NCBI RefSeq assembly: GCF_031458395.1
Contig: NZ_JAVDYJ010000001.1
Span: 62,001-126,000 of the forward strand
Source of the DNA: Enteractinococcus fodinae
GTDB taxonomy: Bacteria > Actinomycetota > Actinomycetes > Actinomycetales > Micrococcaceae
DNA length: 64,000 nucleotides
Reading direction: 5' to 3'
Below are positions 25,093-33,328 of this stretch, piece by piece. A program made the translations under genes and the position numbers. The notes below the pieces were generated by a model, which ran no database searches, was not told the origin of the DNA, and worked only from the letters and a program-made list of their open reading frames with translations. Numbering within the stretch: position 1 is the stretch's first letter; each line of letters begins with the position of its first letter.

Positions 25093-25896
25093 ATGCGCTC
25101 AGATCTCATTGGATTCGGAACCCTTGTACAAGCCGGTCGAGACAACCCAGATGTCTACCGTGCTGCCACGCTTTCTGCGCTCGAAGTAGGGTATCGGACC
25201 CTCGACACGGCGCTTCGCTATAACAACGAGGTCCAAGTCGGCCAGGCCATCGCCCAAACCGACGTGCCACGCGAAGACATCACCGTCACGACGAAAATTC
25301 CGGGCAGATTCCATGGTTACCACGAAGCAAAAACGTCTATCGTCCGGTCGCTGATCGACCTGGATCTACCCTACGTGGATGTGGCATTGATCCACTGGCC
25401 GCTCCCGCGCTTGCATAAATATGTCGATACGTGGCGGGCCATGATCGAAATGCGTGATGCCGGTCTGATCCGTGCGATCGGAGTGTCGAACTTTCTGCCC
25501 GAACATCTGCAACGACTGGTGGACGAGACCGGTGAGGTGCCCGTGATCAACCAGGTCGAGATGCACCCATATTTCGGGCAAGCCGAACTGCGCGACTTTC
25601 ACGCTAGATACGGCATTCAGACTCAAGCGTGGTCACCGCTGGGTCGCACCACGGACATGATCCAAGACCCGGTGCTCGTGAAGATCGCCGAAAAGCACGG
25701 CGCCACCCCGGCCGAAGTCGTACTGGCCTGGCATGTGCATCACGGCTCCATGCCCCTCCCGGCCTCATCAAACCCACAGCGCCAGCGTCAGAACCTCCTG
25801 TTCGAGGTCGAACTCGATGAAGCCGATATTGCCGACATTGACGGGCTAGAACGCGGCCGGCTGTTTTTCGATCCGGCAGAGCACGGAGAGTTCTAG
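25093..25896 (+). CDS. Aldo/keto reductase
   Basis: A 267-residue TIM-barrel AKR. Catalytic elements are LDTALRYNNE (Asp/Tyr), TTKIPG with the lysine, and ALIHWPLP with the histidine. GVSNFLPEHL and INQVEMHPYF are typical of the AKR5 (2,5-diketogluconate reductase) group, as is the C-terminal NADP-binding PLPASSNPQRQRQNL. It would reduce carbonyls with NADPH in the cytoplasm. It lies 39 bp after the amidohydrolase and may be co-transcribed. In vivo substrate unknown. Confidence 0.9.
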   Translation: MRSDLIGFGTLVQAGRDNPDVYRAATLSALEVGYRTLDTALRYNNEVQVGQAIAQTDVPREDITVTTKIPGRFHGYHEAKTSIVRSLIDLDLPYVDVALIHWPLPRLHKYVDTWRAMIEMRDAGLIRAIGVSNFLPEHLQRLVDETGEVPVINQVEMHPYFGQAELRDFHARYGIQTQAWSPLGRTTDMIQDPVLVKIAEKHGATPAEVVLAWHVHHGSMPLPASSNPQRQRQNLLFEVELDEADIADIDGLERGRLFFDPAEHGEF

Positions 25897-25982
25897 CCCA
25901 CCAGCTCCCACCGCGGTCTGCAATGTAGGCCGCGTTCAGGCGACTACACTAATCTAAGTCCGATTGTAAGGATTGTGAGTAG

Positions 25983-26912
25983 ATGCGCCCAGTACACGAA
26001 CGTCGAACCTCAGTGCCCGGCAACCTCATCCGAGGGGCCCTCATTGGTGTGGTGGAAACCATCCCCGGTATCTCCGGTGGCACGGTGGCCCTGGTAGTTG
26101 GGATCTACCAACAACTGATCGGATCCGCCTCCGCACTGATCCGCTGGGGCCTGTCGTTGGTTCGCGGTCGAGGCGATGAGGCCCGGCACTACTGGGAACA
26201 GGTTTCCTGGCGGCTACTTATTCCGCTGGGCATCGGCATGATTGCGGCGGTATTCACCGTCGCCGGTCCGGTAGCCGATCTTGTCGAAACCTATCCGGAG
26301 CAGATGCGCTCGCTATTCTTCGGGATGGTCGCTGCCTCTGTGCTCGTCCCGCTGCTGATGGTCCGTGACGATGTGCAATACCATCGCAAAACATTGGGCT
26401 GGCGCCACTTAGTCTTGTTTATTGCTGGGGCCGTGATCACCTTCGGTATCCTCTCGCTGCCAGGGACAACAGCACTTGAACCCCACTGGTATATCGTGCT
26501 GCCGGCGGCAGCGATCGCCGTATCTGCCCTGGTGCTACCGGGGCTCTCTGGGTCATTGATCCTGCTGACCGTTGGTCTTTATGAGCCCACCCTGCGCGCG
26601 GTGGAGGCGTTAGATCTGGGTTATCTGGCGGTGTTCTTGGCTGGGCTGGCCCTGGGCGCTGTGGTGATTGTCCAGTTGATGAAGTGGTTACTCGATCATC
26701 ATCACGCCATCACGTTGCTCATTCTCGCTGGTGTCATGGTCGGTGCGTTGCGCGCACTGTGGCCGTATCAAAATGAGGTTGGTGCGCTGCAGCCCATCGG
26801 TGACGCCTTTGGTCTCAACGTAGTCCTTGCGCTGCTTGGGGCTGCCGTTGTACTTGTCATGATTGTTCTCGACCGCCGCATGAGTCGCCGTGTACCCCAG
26901 CCCGTTCATTAG
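25983..26912 (+). CDS. DUF368 family polyprenyl-phosphate transporter (PopT-like)
   Basis: A 309-residue membrane protein with about 8-9 hydrophobic segments. The DUF368 signature is present twice: ETIPGISGGTVALVVGIY near the N-terminus and LVLPGLSGSLILLTVGLY in the middle, forming an inverted-repeat pair. DUF368 (PopT) proteins recycle undecaprenyl phosphate across the cytoplasmic membrane for wall synthesis. An AAGGA lies 10 nt before the ATG. The NUDIX gene begins within its 3' end, a 23-bp overlap suggesting coupling. Confidence 0.88.
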   Translation: MRPVHERRTSVPGNLIRGALIGVVETIPGISGGTVALVVGIYQQLIGSASALIRWGLSLVRGRGDEARHYWEQVSWRLLIPLGIGMIAAVFTVAGPVADLVETYPEQMRSLFFGMVAASVLVPLLMVRDDVQYHRKTLGWRHLVLFIAGAVITFGILSLPGTTALEPHWYIVLPAAAIAVSALVLPGLSGSLILLTVGLYEPTLRAVEALDLGYLAVFLAGLALGAVVIVQLMKWLLDHHHAITLLILAGVMVGALRALWPYQNEVGALQPIGDAFGLNVVLALLGAAVVLVMIVLDRRMSRRVPQPVH

Positions 26913-27327
26913 CGTCGCCGCCGTCGTGCTGACCAACGACGCCGGCCAAGTCGCGTTGGTACGTAAATATCAGACCACCGCGCTGATCTTTCCCGGCGGT
27001 AAACCGGAACCGGGCGAAACCGCTCGGGCAGCCGCCGCCCGCGAACTGCACGAAGAACTTGGGATCGTCGTCGCGGCTGAAGACTTTACCCACGTGGGGG
27101 AATACACCACCCGGGCCGCAAACGAGGCGGCGACCGAACTGCGGTCCGACGTCTACAGCACCCACCTGCCGCCCGGTCAGCACGCCAGCGCACAGGCCGA
27201 AATCGCCGAGATGTGGTGGGTGGATCCCGCGGCACTTGACGTGCCAGCGGGTTATCGTTTGGCGCCGCTGAGTTCCCGCGTGCTGCAACTGTTGGCACAA
27301 GGCACCGTCCCGGGACAGCACCGGTAG
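26890..27327 (+). CDS. NUDIX hydrolase
   Basis: A 145-residue protein with a complete NUDIX box, GGKPEPGETARAAAARELHEELGI (residues ~37-60) matching Gx5Ex7REUxEExGU. The GTG at 26890 overlaps the DUF368 gene; GTG 26926 is an in-frame alternative but would remove the first beta strand (SVAAVVL). The family cleaves nucleoside diphosphates linked to other moieties using Mg2+. The metallopeptidase gene follows after 11 bp. Substrate cannot be inferred. Confidence 0.88.
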   Translation: MYPSPFISVAAVVLTNDAGQVALVRKYQTTALIFPGGKPEPGETARAAAARELHEELGIVVAAEDFTHVGEYTTRAANEAATELRSDVYSTHLPPGQHASAQAEIAEMWWVDPAALDVPAGYRLAPLSSRVLQLLAQGTVPGQHR

Positions 27328-27338
27328 GAGGCAACCTC

Positions 27339-27686
27339 ATGGACATGACCATGGATGAGTTTGAAACGCTCGTTACCGAGGTGCTCGACTCCCTCGATGA
27401 TGAGATCGTGGGCGGGCTAGAAAACCTCGTCTTTGTCGTGGAGGATCGTCCTGCCGACGGTTCCATGGACTTGCTGGGGTATTACGAAGGCTACGACCGA
27501 GATGCGCGTGCTGATTACGGATTCGGCCAACTGCCCGATCAGATCGTGCTGTTCCGTGAGCCGCTACTGTCAATCTGCGATGACGTACAACAGTTGCGAC
27601 ACGAGGTCAGAGTGACCCTGATTCACGAAATCGCACACTACTACGGCATCGACGACGACGCTCTGCACGAGCTGGGCTGGGCCTAG
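27339..27686 (+). CDS. Zincin-like metallopeptidase family protein
   Basis: A 115-residue small protein with the zinc-binding HExxH motif in TLIHEIAHYYGI at its C-terminal end. It has the DEFETLVTEVLDSL N-terminus and LFREPLL segment characteristic of the actinobacterial Zincin_1 (PF06262) family. AGGAGG lies a few nt upstream of the ATG. It is adjacent to NUDIX and probably co-transcribed. Activity of this family is largely untested; no signal peptide is visible, so it would be cytoplasmic. Confidence 0.85.
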   Translation: MDMTMDEFETLVTEVLDSLDDEIVGGLENLVFVVEDRPADGSMDLLGYYEGYDRDARADYGFGQLPDQIVLFREPLLSICDDVQQLRHEVRVTLIHEIAHYYGIDDDALHELGWA

Positions 27687-27729
27687 GGTAGCCGTCGCAT
27701 CTTGCCGCCCCAACTACAAGGAGACCCCA

Positions 27730-28056
27730 ATGACTCAGTATCAGCCATATCCGCATCCCACTGAGTCGCCTGAACTCGGCTTCGATTCCCTTCCCACGCC
27801 CCAAGACCGAGAAACCTTGGGCAGCTGGATGCTGGTCGTGTTGCTGACCCTCATACCGCTGGTGAACATTATCTACCTGCTCGTATTGGCTTTTGGGACC
27901 AGTACCTCCGCTGCCAAACAGAACTTTGCCAGGGCCAGTCTTATCTGGATGGCCGTTGGACTCGTGTTAGCCATTGTGCTGGGAATTCTTCTGGCAGTCG
28001 CCGGGTTGTCGGTGTTCGCGGAGCTGGCCAATATGTACCTCAGCACTGCGGTGTAG
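27730..28056 (+). CDS. Small two-helix membrane protein, unknown
   Basis: A 108-residue protein with a Pro/Ser-rich N-terminal 32 residues, then two hydrophobic helices (~33-55 and ~73-98). AAGGAG precedes the ATG by 7 nt. The layout resembles small DUF4870-like or Tic20-like membrane proteins, but I cannot assign a family. It lies between the zincin gene and another membrane-anchored protein. Confidence 0.6.
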   Translation: MTQYQPYPHPTESPELGFDSLPTPQDRETLGSWMLVVLLTLIPLVNIIYLLVLAFGTSTSAAKQNFARASLIWMAVGLVLAIVLGILLAVAGLSVFAELANMYLSTAV

Positions 28057-28123
28057 TCCTATTCGTCCTGGTTCCACCGCGTTATGCTACGGTAACGAGC
28101 AGCTTTGGGGAGCGGGAGGGACA

Positions 28124-28609
28124 ATGGAGCTTCAGAGCGAAGAACGTCAAGCGTTTCAGCGACGTGAGTGGACTGTCCAACGATTCGGCATCCTCGTGCT
28201 GGTCGCGTTTATTGTGGCAGGCTTTTTGGGTTTGCTGGGTGCCGGACCGTTAGCCACTACAACATCTTCCAGTTCGCAGGGTATGGTCACGGTCGAGCAT
28301 GACTGGATCGTTAGAGCGAATGCAGAAACCACCATGCACGTCAGGATCGCACCGGAAGCCGTTGAGAACGATACCGTCACCCTGGAATTCACCGGACCGT
28401 GGGTCAGTGGCGTTGACCTCGAATCGATTTCCCCCGACCCCGTGGAACAACACGCCATCCCGGATGGGACTGCGCTGACATTTATGGTCGAACCTTCCAG
28501 CGACATCGACGTGTCATTGACCCTGATACCTCAAGAGCTTTTCCAGCGTGAAGCTCAAGTTACCGTCGCGGAGGAAACCGTCTTGTTTAACCAGTTCGCC
28601 CTGCCTTGA
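28124..28609 (+). CDS. Membrane-anchored protein of unknown function
   Basis: A 161-residue protein with a charged cytoplasmic N-terminus (~1-22), one transmembrane helix (~23-44), and a ~115-residue extracytoplasmic part rich in beta-type sequence (VTVEHDWIVRANAETTMHVR). GGGAGGG about 7 nt upstream of ATG 28124 fixes the start. It is followed after 10 bp by the DUF421 gene and likely forms an operon with it. No family recognised. Confidence 0.6.
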   Translation: MELQSEERQAFQRREWTVQRFGILVLVAFIVAGFLGLLGAGPLATTTSSSSQGMVTVEHDWIVRANAETTMHVRIAPEAVENDTVTLEFTGPWVSGVDLESISPDPVEQHAIPDGTALTFMVEPSSDIDVSLTLIPQELFQREAQVTVAEETVLFNQFALP

Positions 28610-28619
28610 GGAGTTTGTA

Positions 28620-29075
28620 GTGGATGTCGTCATTCGTGCTGCAGCCGTCTACCTGCTGATCCTGCTGATCATGCGGATTTCCGGCAAACGAACCATGGCT
28701 CAGGTGACAATCTTCGATTTTATTCTGCTGCTCATTATCGGTGAAGCGGTGGCTGAAGCCCTCGTGGGGGAGGATCCCTCCCTGACGGCTGCAGCGCTGA
28801 TCGTCACCACCCTGGTGCTTCTAGACCGGGTCTCGGATTACCTTGGCTGGCGCGTGCCGCGGCTCAAACGCATCCTTGAAAGCGCCCCCGTAGTGCTGGT
28901 CGAAGATGGCCGACCGCTGCGCGACACCATGAATCGCGAACGGATCTCCGATGACGATATCCTCAGTTCCGCTCGAGAGACCCAAGGGCTGGAATCCATG
29001 GACCAGATCAAATGGGCGGTCCTGGAAACTTCTGGGACGATCAGTATCGTGGCCAAGCAAGAAGAATCAGCTTAG
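28620..29075 (+). CDS. DUF421/YetF family membrane protein
   Basis: A 151-residue protein with N-terminal hydrophobic helices (~4-70), including MRISGKRTMAQVTIFDFILL, which is the DUF421 signature. The C-terminal soluble part contains PVVLVEDGRPLRDTMNRERIS, DDDILSSARETQGLES and WAVLETSGTISI. The GTG at 28620 is preceded by GAGGAG with 6-nt spacing, and homology begins there rather than at upstream ATGs. Bacillus YetF/YdfS homologues are linked to spore envelope; the role in actinobacteria is unknown. Assignment to the family is secure. Confidence 0.85.
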   Translation: MDVVIRAAAVYLLILLIMRISGKRTMAQVTIFDFILLLIIGEAVAEALVGEDPSLTAAALIVTTLVLLDRVSDYLGWRVPRLKRILESAPVVLVEDGRPLRDTMNRERISDDDILSSARETQGLESMDQIKWAVLETSGTISIVAKQEESA

Positions 29076-29086
29076 CTCCCGGTGTC

Positions 29087-29893
29087 TCAGACCGGCGGTT
29101 CTGGTGTGTCAGAGCGGTGGGCATAATACAGCGGTAAACCCACCAGCGCTAAGCCGCCAACCCAGTTTCCTAATAACACCGGAATCTGATTCCACAGCCA
29201 CCAGTCGTCCACCCCGATCGGTGCGCCCAGCATCATGCCCACGGGGATCGCAAACAGATTGACCACGCTGTGTTCCAGATCTAATGCGAAGAACGCGGCA
29301 ATGGGTGGCCAGATGGCCATGATCTTACCGCTGGTCGACTCGCTGGTCATCCCCATAACTACACCCAGGACCACCAGCCAGTTACACAAAACCCCACTGA
29401 GAAAGGCCAAGCCGGCTCCACCCAGGTAGCCGTGATGCTGGTAGTCGATAGTTTTAGCTTCTGCCAAATGGATTAGGCCTTGGGCGGTGGGATCAGCCCC
29501 GGTGGTCCACCACTGCGAAAGCAGTGCTGCAAATAAAAAGGCAGCCAAGAGGCCGCCGAGGATATGACCGAGCAAAACCCAGGTGAAATTCCGCCAGAGC
29601 TCACCCATCGTCGACTGCCGGTGCATCACCGACAACGGGACCAGCGCAAAGTTTCCGGTGAGCAGTTCGACGTTCAGCAATACGACGACCACCAGTCCCA
29701 AAGGAAACAACAGTGCTCCGACAATGCCGAATCCTGTCTCCTCGCTAGCAAAGATCGCAAAGGTGGTCGCTCCGGCAAGCAGGAATACCGAAAACCCAGC
29801 GCGCAAGACGAGCTGGGCGGCACTCAAATCCGTTTTGGCATCACCTGCCTCCAGCATGGAGTCAACGACAGCGGGCGGGGCAACATAGGACAC
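29087..29893 (-). CDS. Formate/nitrite transporter (FNT) family channel
   Basis: A 268-residue membrane protein with six helices. FNT hallmarks are LNVELLTGNFALVPL (the omega-loop region), LCNWLVVLGVVMG and the conserved EHSVVNLFAIPVGMM. The family transports small monovalent anions such as formate, nitrite or hydrosulfide. It is divergent from the ATP-sulfurylase homologue across 183 bp, which makes a sulfur anion worth considering, but this is speculation. The ATG gives the expected N-terminus. Confidence 0.88.
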   Translation of the reverse strand: MSYVAPPAVVDSMLEAGDAKTDLSAAQLVLRAGFSVFLLAGATTFAIFASEETGFGIVGALLFPLGLVVVVLLNVELLTGNFALVPLSVMHRQSTMGELWRNFTWVLLGHILGGLLAAFLFAALLSQWWTTGADPTAQGLIHLAEAKTIDYQHHGYLGGAGLAFLSGVLCNWLVVLGVVMGMTSESTSGKIMAIWPPIAAFFALDLEHSVVNLFAIPVGMMLGAPIGVDDWWLWNQIPVLLGNWVGGLALVGLPLYYAHRSDTPEPPV

Positions 29894-30030
29894 GGCATAC
29901 CTCTTCGCGTAGTCATCGGCTGCACCCAGGATTACGGGTCTTGCGGGTGAGCGTCAATTGTTCGTGTTCGGTCCGGATCCCATCGGGGCGACGGACGAGT
30001 GACAGAACCATTCCTATCGGCCAGACTGTT

Positions 30031-30043
30031 ATGTGGATCACAT
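30031..30043. promoter_or_regulatory. Inverted repeat ATGTG-GAT-CACAT in FNT/sulfurylase gap
   Basis: A perfect 5-3-5 inverted repeat 34 bp upstream of the sulfurylase-like ATG. The half-sites resemble CRP half-sites, but the spacing is too short for a standard TGTGA-N6-TCACA box. Possible operator for either divergent gene. Confidence 0.4.
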
Positions 30044-30076
30044 CACCTTGCGTCTTGAAAGGAATGAATCGTTCGT

Positions 30077-31759
30077 ATGCGTACCTATCCTCAAACTCCT
30101 CACGGTGGGGTGCTGGTAGATCAGGTCGTCCCGGAAGCTACTCGCGCGGCAGAGATTGAACGGGCCAGAACTCTCCCGAGCATTCGGGTGGATCTGGAAG
30201 CGATCATCACCATCGAAATGATTACCACCGGCGTGCTGTCTCCTAATCGTGGGTTCATGAATGAGCAGGACTATCTGTCGGTCTTGGAACAGGGACGCCT
30301 CTGCGATGGGACGGTCTGGCCGGTCCCGTTGAGCTTCGCGCCGACCGGGACCATGAACCAGGAGGTCATCGCGGGGCTTTCCAACGGAGACCAAGTGGCC
30401 TTGGTCGATGATGCCAACGAACCCGTGGCGATTTTAGAGATTGAAGATATTTTTGCTTACGACCGCGAACACCGCGCCGAGCATCTTTTTGGGACCACCG
30501 ATCGCAAACATCCGGGCGTGGATTCTATCTACCGTCGGATGGGCGATACCGCCCTGGGTGGTACATTGCAGTTGCTCAACCGGGTGGACTGGGGACCATT
30601 TGAACGGCTCCGGCTCGAGCCCAAGGACACTTGGAAACTGTTCTACGAAGAGAAACAATTCAACTCGGTGGCCGGGTTCATTACGGGTGCTAACCCGTTG
30701 CATCGCGGACATGAGTACATTCACCGCAATGCGTTGGAAGAGATTGACGGGCTGTTCTTACAACCGTTAGTCGAGATGGCAAAGCGAGAGTTCGTCCGGC
30801 ACGAATACCGGATCCGTGGCTACCAGAACGTGATGGACACCTACTACCCCACGGACCGCTCGATTCTGTCCCCGCTGCGTGTGACCTACATTTTCGCCGG
30901 CCCACGCGAGGCCGTACTGCACGCGTTGATCATGAAAAACTACGGGTGCACCCACGCGCTCATTGGCCGTGACCACGCCGGCATCGGCGACTTCTACGAT
31001 AAATACGCCGGACACAATGTGTTTAGTGACTACGGCGAAGACGAACTCGGGATCGATGTACGGCTCTTCCACGAAGTCTTCTATGACACCCGAGCCGCCA
31101 CCCACGCCTCCGCCCGAACGGTCGGCAACGACGACATCCGGTATCGACTCAACATCTCAGGTACCGGCATCCGAGAGTTGCTGCGCTACGGGTATATGCC
31201 ACCCAAGGAAATTGTCCGGCCAGAAAGCGCGCTCGCAGCGATGCAGGGCATTCAACCCAAAGGCATCGGCGAGGATGGCGAGGCCACCATCACGCCGGTG
31301 GGCAAAGTCATCAAGAGCATGTTCCCGTTCTATTTGGAATACAAGCGCCTGGGCGGCGAGAAACTCGAGACCCCGCGCAAGGTCGAGGACCTCACGCTCC
31401 AAGACCTGGAGACAGCACTGCGTGACGTGCGCGCCAATGCCAACCTGATCTATCAAGACATCTACGACGAATACAGCTCTCATCTGGATCGGTCACCCTC
31501 GTTGCAGCCGGTCTGGCGCGAGGAAGCACGCGACGAGCTGCGCTGTGCTCAAGAGAAACTGCTGGGCGAGCTGGAACAGAAACTCCAGACCGCTCCAGAG
31601 GTTACCTCGGATGAGTACATGTATCAGGACCGCGCCGAAGTTGAACGAGAGTTGCACGCCGCGAAGCGGCTGCTTGCGGAGCTCCCGGTCAAAGTCAGCG
31701 ACGAGTCCCGTCAACAGCGATCCTGGAACCCGATGCCGTACGAACGCTACCGTTCTTAG
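30077..31759 (+). CDS. Sulfate adenylyltransferase-like protein with altered QxRN motif
   Basis: A 560-residue protein. The N-terminal PUA-like domain (~1-165) and nucleotidyltransferase domain (~170-400) align with dissimilatory-type ATP sulfurylase: NPLHRGHEY, YYPTDRSILSP, FAGPREAVLHALIMKNYGC, GRDHAG (297-302) and ISGTGIRELLRYG. The family's QTRN sulfate/ATP-binding tetrapeptide before PLHR reads TGAN (203-206), so the normally essential Gln and Arg are missing. Residues ~400-560 form a charged helical extension with no APS-kinase P-loop. No cys genes are adjacent. It may be an inactive or re-purposed nucleotidyltransferase. A hairpin terminator follows. Confidence 0.75.
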   Translation: MRTYPQTPHGGVLVDQVVPEATRAAEIERARTLPSIRVDLEAIITIEMITTGVLSPNRGFMNEQDYLSVLEQGRLCDGTVWPVPLSFAPTGTMNQEVIAGLSNGDQVALVDDANEPVAILEIEDIFAYDREHRAEHLFGTTDRKHPGVDSIYRRMGDTALGGTLQLLNRVDWGPFERLRLEPKDTWKLFYEEKQFNSVAGFITGANPLHRGHEYIHRNALEEIDGLFLQPLVEMAKREFVRHEYRIRGYQNVMDTYYPTDRSILSPLRVTYIFAGPREAVLHALIMKNYGCTHALIGRDHAGIGDFYDKYAGHNVFSDYGEDELGIDVRLFHEVFYDTRAATHASARTVGNDDIRYRLNISGTGIRELLRYGYMPPKEIVRPESALAAMQGIQPKGIGEDGEATITPVGKVIKSMFPFYLEYKRLGGEKLETPRKVEDLTLQDLETALRDVRANANLIYQDIYDEYSSHLDRSPSLQPVWREEARDELRCAQEKLLGELEQKLQTAPEVTSDEYMYQDRAEVERELHAAKRLLAELPVKVSDESRQQRSWNPMPYERYRS

Positions 31760-31786
31760 CGCTGGAAGTGGGCGCACAGGCTCGGG

Positions 31787-31812
31787 CCGGTGAGCTGATG
31801 ACAGCTCATCGG
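31787..31812 (+). terminator. Hairpin after the sulfurylase-like gene
   Basis: CCGGTGAGCT (31787-31796) pairs with AGCTCATCGG (31803-31812), one G-T wobble, loop GATGAC, followed by TTCAGTTT. Confidence 0.6.
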
Positions 31813-31924
31813 TTCAGTTTGGGTGCCTCGTGGGGTTTTCCACAGGGCATCGAGATAGCAGGAAGTTGTCCACAAAGTGGCCGTTTTCCCTTATCATGTC
31901 CATGTGAATAGGTACCCTTGAGGT

Positions 31925-33259
31925 ATGGAAACGGCAGTTGATTTGGGGCAACGGGTGCAGGAGTTTATCGACTCTCTGGCCTCGGTGCCGGCTGCTGTGT
32001 CCGAAGAGGACAATATTGATCGGTTGCAGCATTTAGAGCGCGCCAAGCGCGCCTTGGCGGCCGCCCAAGCGAAGGCGACGCATGCTTTTGTTGAGCAGCG
32101 TCAGGAAAATGAGGCTAGGCTGCGGATCACCACCACGGAGCAGCTCAAGGGCATAGAAGCTGAAGTCGGGTTAGCTCGTGGGGAATCCCCGTTCGTGGGG
32201 GCCGCGTTGACGCATATGGCCATTGCCCTGGGGACGGTGTTACCGAACACGTATACGGCTTTAGCCGAGGGTCGGGTCAGTGAATATCATGCACGGATCG
32301 TGGCCGACCAAACCAACCACCTCTCAGAGGCCCACCGCAAAGACATCGATGCTCTGATTACCCACCGGTTAGGGAAAGCCTCCAGCTCGCAGTTACGCAA
32401 ACTCATTGAAGGCCACGCCTACCGGCTCGACCGCAAAGCCGCTGACCAGCGAGCGGCTGACAACGCCCGGCGCCGACGCCGAGTGTGCTTAGATCCGGCC
32501 GGGGAAGGCATGGTCTCTTTGACTGCCGAGCTGCCTACCCACCAGGGCCTGGCCGTCATGGACGCATTAAAGAAACGCACGAATAAACGCCTAGTCGCGC
32601 TACTGCGCCGCACCAGCGATGGCACCGCCGAAGCCGATACCACCCGGATCAGCCGCGATGACCTCATGGCCGATGTGTTTGTGGAAGCCCTCACCGGCCA
32701 AACCACCGCCAACAGCGTCACCGCCGAAGTCGTCGTCGTGATGCACGATACCAGCCTGTTGGGTGATGATGACGTGCCGGCCTGGATTCCCGGCCACGGG
32801 CCACTGCCGGCGGGCATGGTGAAACGCTGGCTGTCCGACCCGCAGGCGGCAAAGTTTTTCCGGCGGATGTATACCCGCGCCACCGATGGCCAATTGGTGG
32901 CCCTTGAATCCAAACGACGCCACTTCCCTGAAGGCCTGAGCAAAATGCTGACCATCCGGGACGACACCTGCGCCACACCCTGGTGCAATAGCCCCATCGA
33001 AGATGCCGATCATCGTAAACCCTGGGCTAAGGGTGGGGCTACCAGCTGGGATAATGCCACCGGGTTATGCAAACGCTGCAACCAACGCAAAGAAAACCGG
33101 GGCTGGACGTATTCCGGGACCCCAGATCGGTTGATGGTCCCCACCCCGACTGGGCACCAGTACACGGTGCCCACCCGACCACCCATCAGCCAGCTGCGCC
33201 ATGACACCACCGACCCACCCATGGGACCCATCGACATCGCCTGGCGCACCGCAGCCTAA
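31925..33259 (+). CDS. DUF222 / 13E12-repeat HNH endonuclease domain protein
   Basis: A 444-residue protein. The N-terminal DUF222 region (~25-330) is helical and charged. The C-terminal HNH domain has TPWCN, then ADHRKPWAKGGATSWDNATGLCKRCNQRKE with the CxxC zinc pair. Such proteins are multicopy in many actinobacteria (the 13E12 repeat family) and are associated with mobile or repetitive loci, though their biological role is unresolved. No inverted repeats or target-site duplications were seen at its borders. ATG 31925 lies downstream of a short A/T-rich region without a clear Shine-Dalgarno. Confidence 0.85.
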   Translation: METAVDLGQRVQEFIDSLASVPAAVSEEDNIDRLQHLERAKRALAAAQAKATHAFVEQRQENEARLRITTTEQLKGIEAEVGLARGESPFVGAALTHMAIALGTVLPNTYTALAEGRVSEYHARIVADQTNHLSEAHRKDIDALITHRLGKASSSQLRKLIEGHAYRLDRKAADQRAADNARRRRRVCLDPAGEGMVSLTAELPTHQGLAVMDALKKRTNKRLVALLRRTSDGTAEADTTRISRDDLMADVFVEALTGQTTANSVTAEVVVVMHDTSLLGDDDVPAWIPGHGPLPAGMVKRWLSDPQAAKFFRRMYTRATDGQLVALESKRRHFPEGLSKMLTIRDDTCATPWCNSPIEDADHRKPWAKGGATSWDNATGLCKRCNQRKENRGWTYSGTPDRLMVPTPTGHQYTVPTRPPISQLRHDTTDPPMGPIDIAWRTAA

Positions 33260-33328
33260 CTCCCACGTGCCCGGCGCCAACAAGACCAGACTGTACGGCT
33301 CCGACCTCGCCACGGTGCATGGATACAG

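Noticed and set aside
30031-30043. CRP site upstream of the sulfurylase-like gene
   Set aside because: Half-sites resemble TGTG/CACA but spacing is 3 bp shorter than needed for the CRP consensus; kept only as a generic inverted repeat.
30077-31759. Bifunctional sulfate adenylyltransferase/APS kinase
   Set aside because: The C-terminal extension has no P-loop (GxxGxGK) or APS-kinase motifs; it is charged and helical only.
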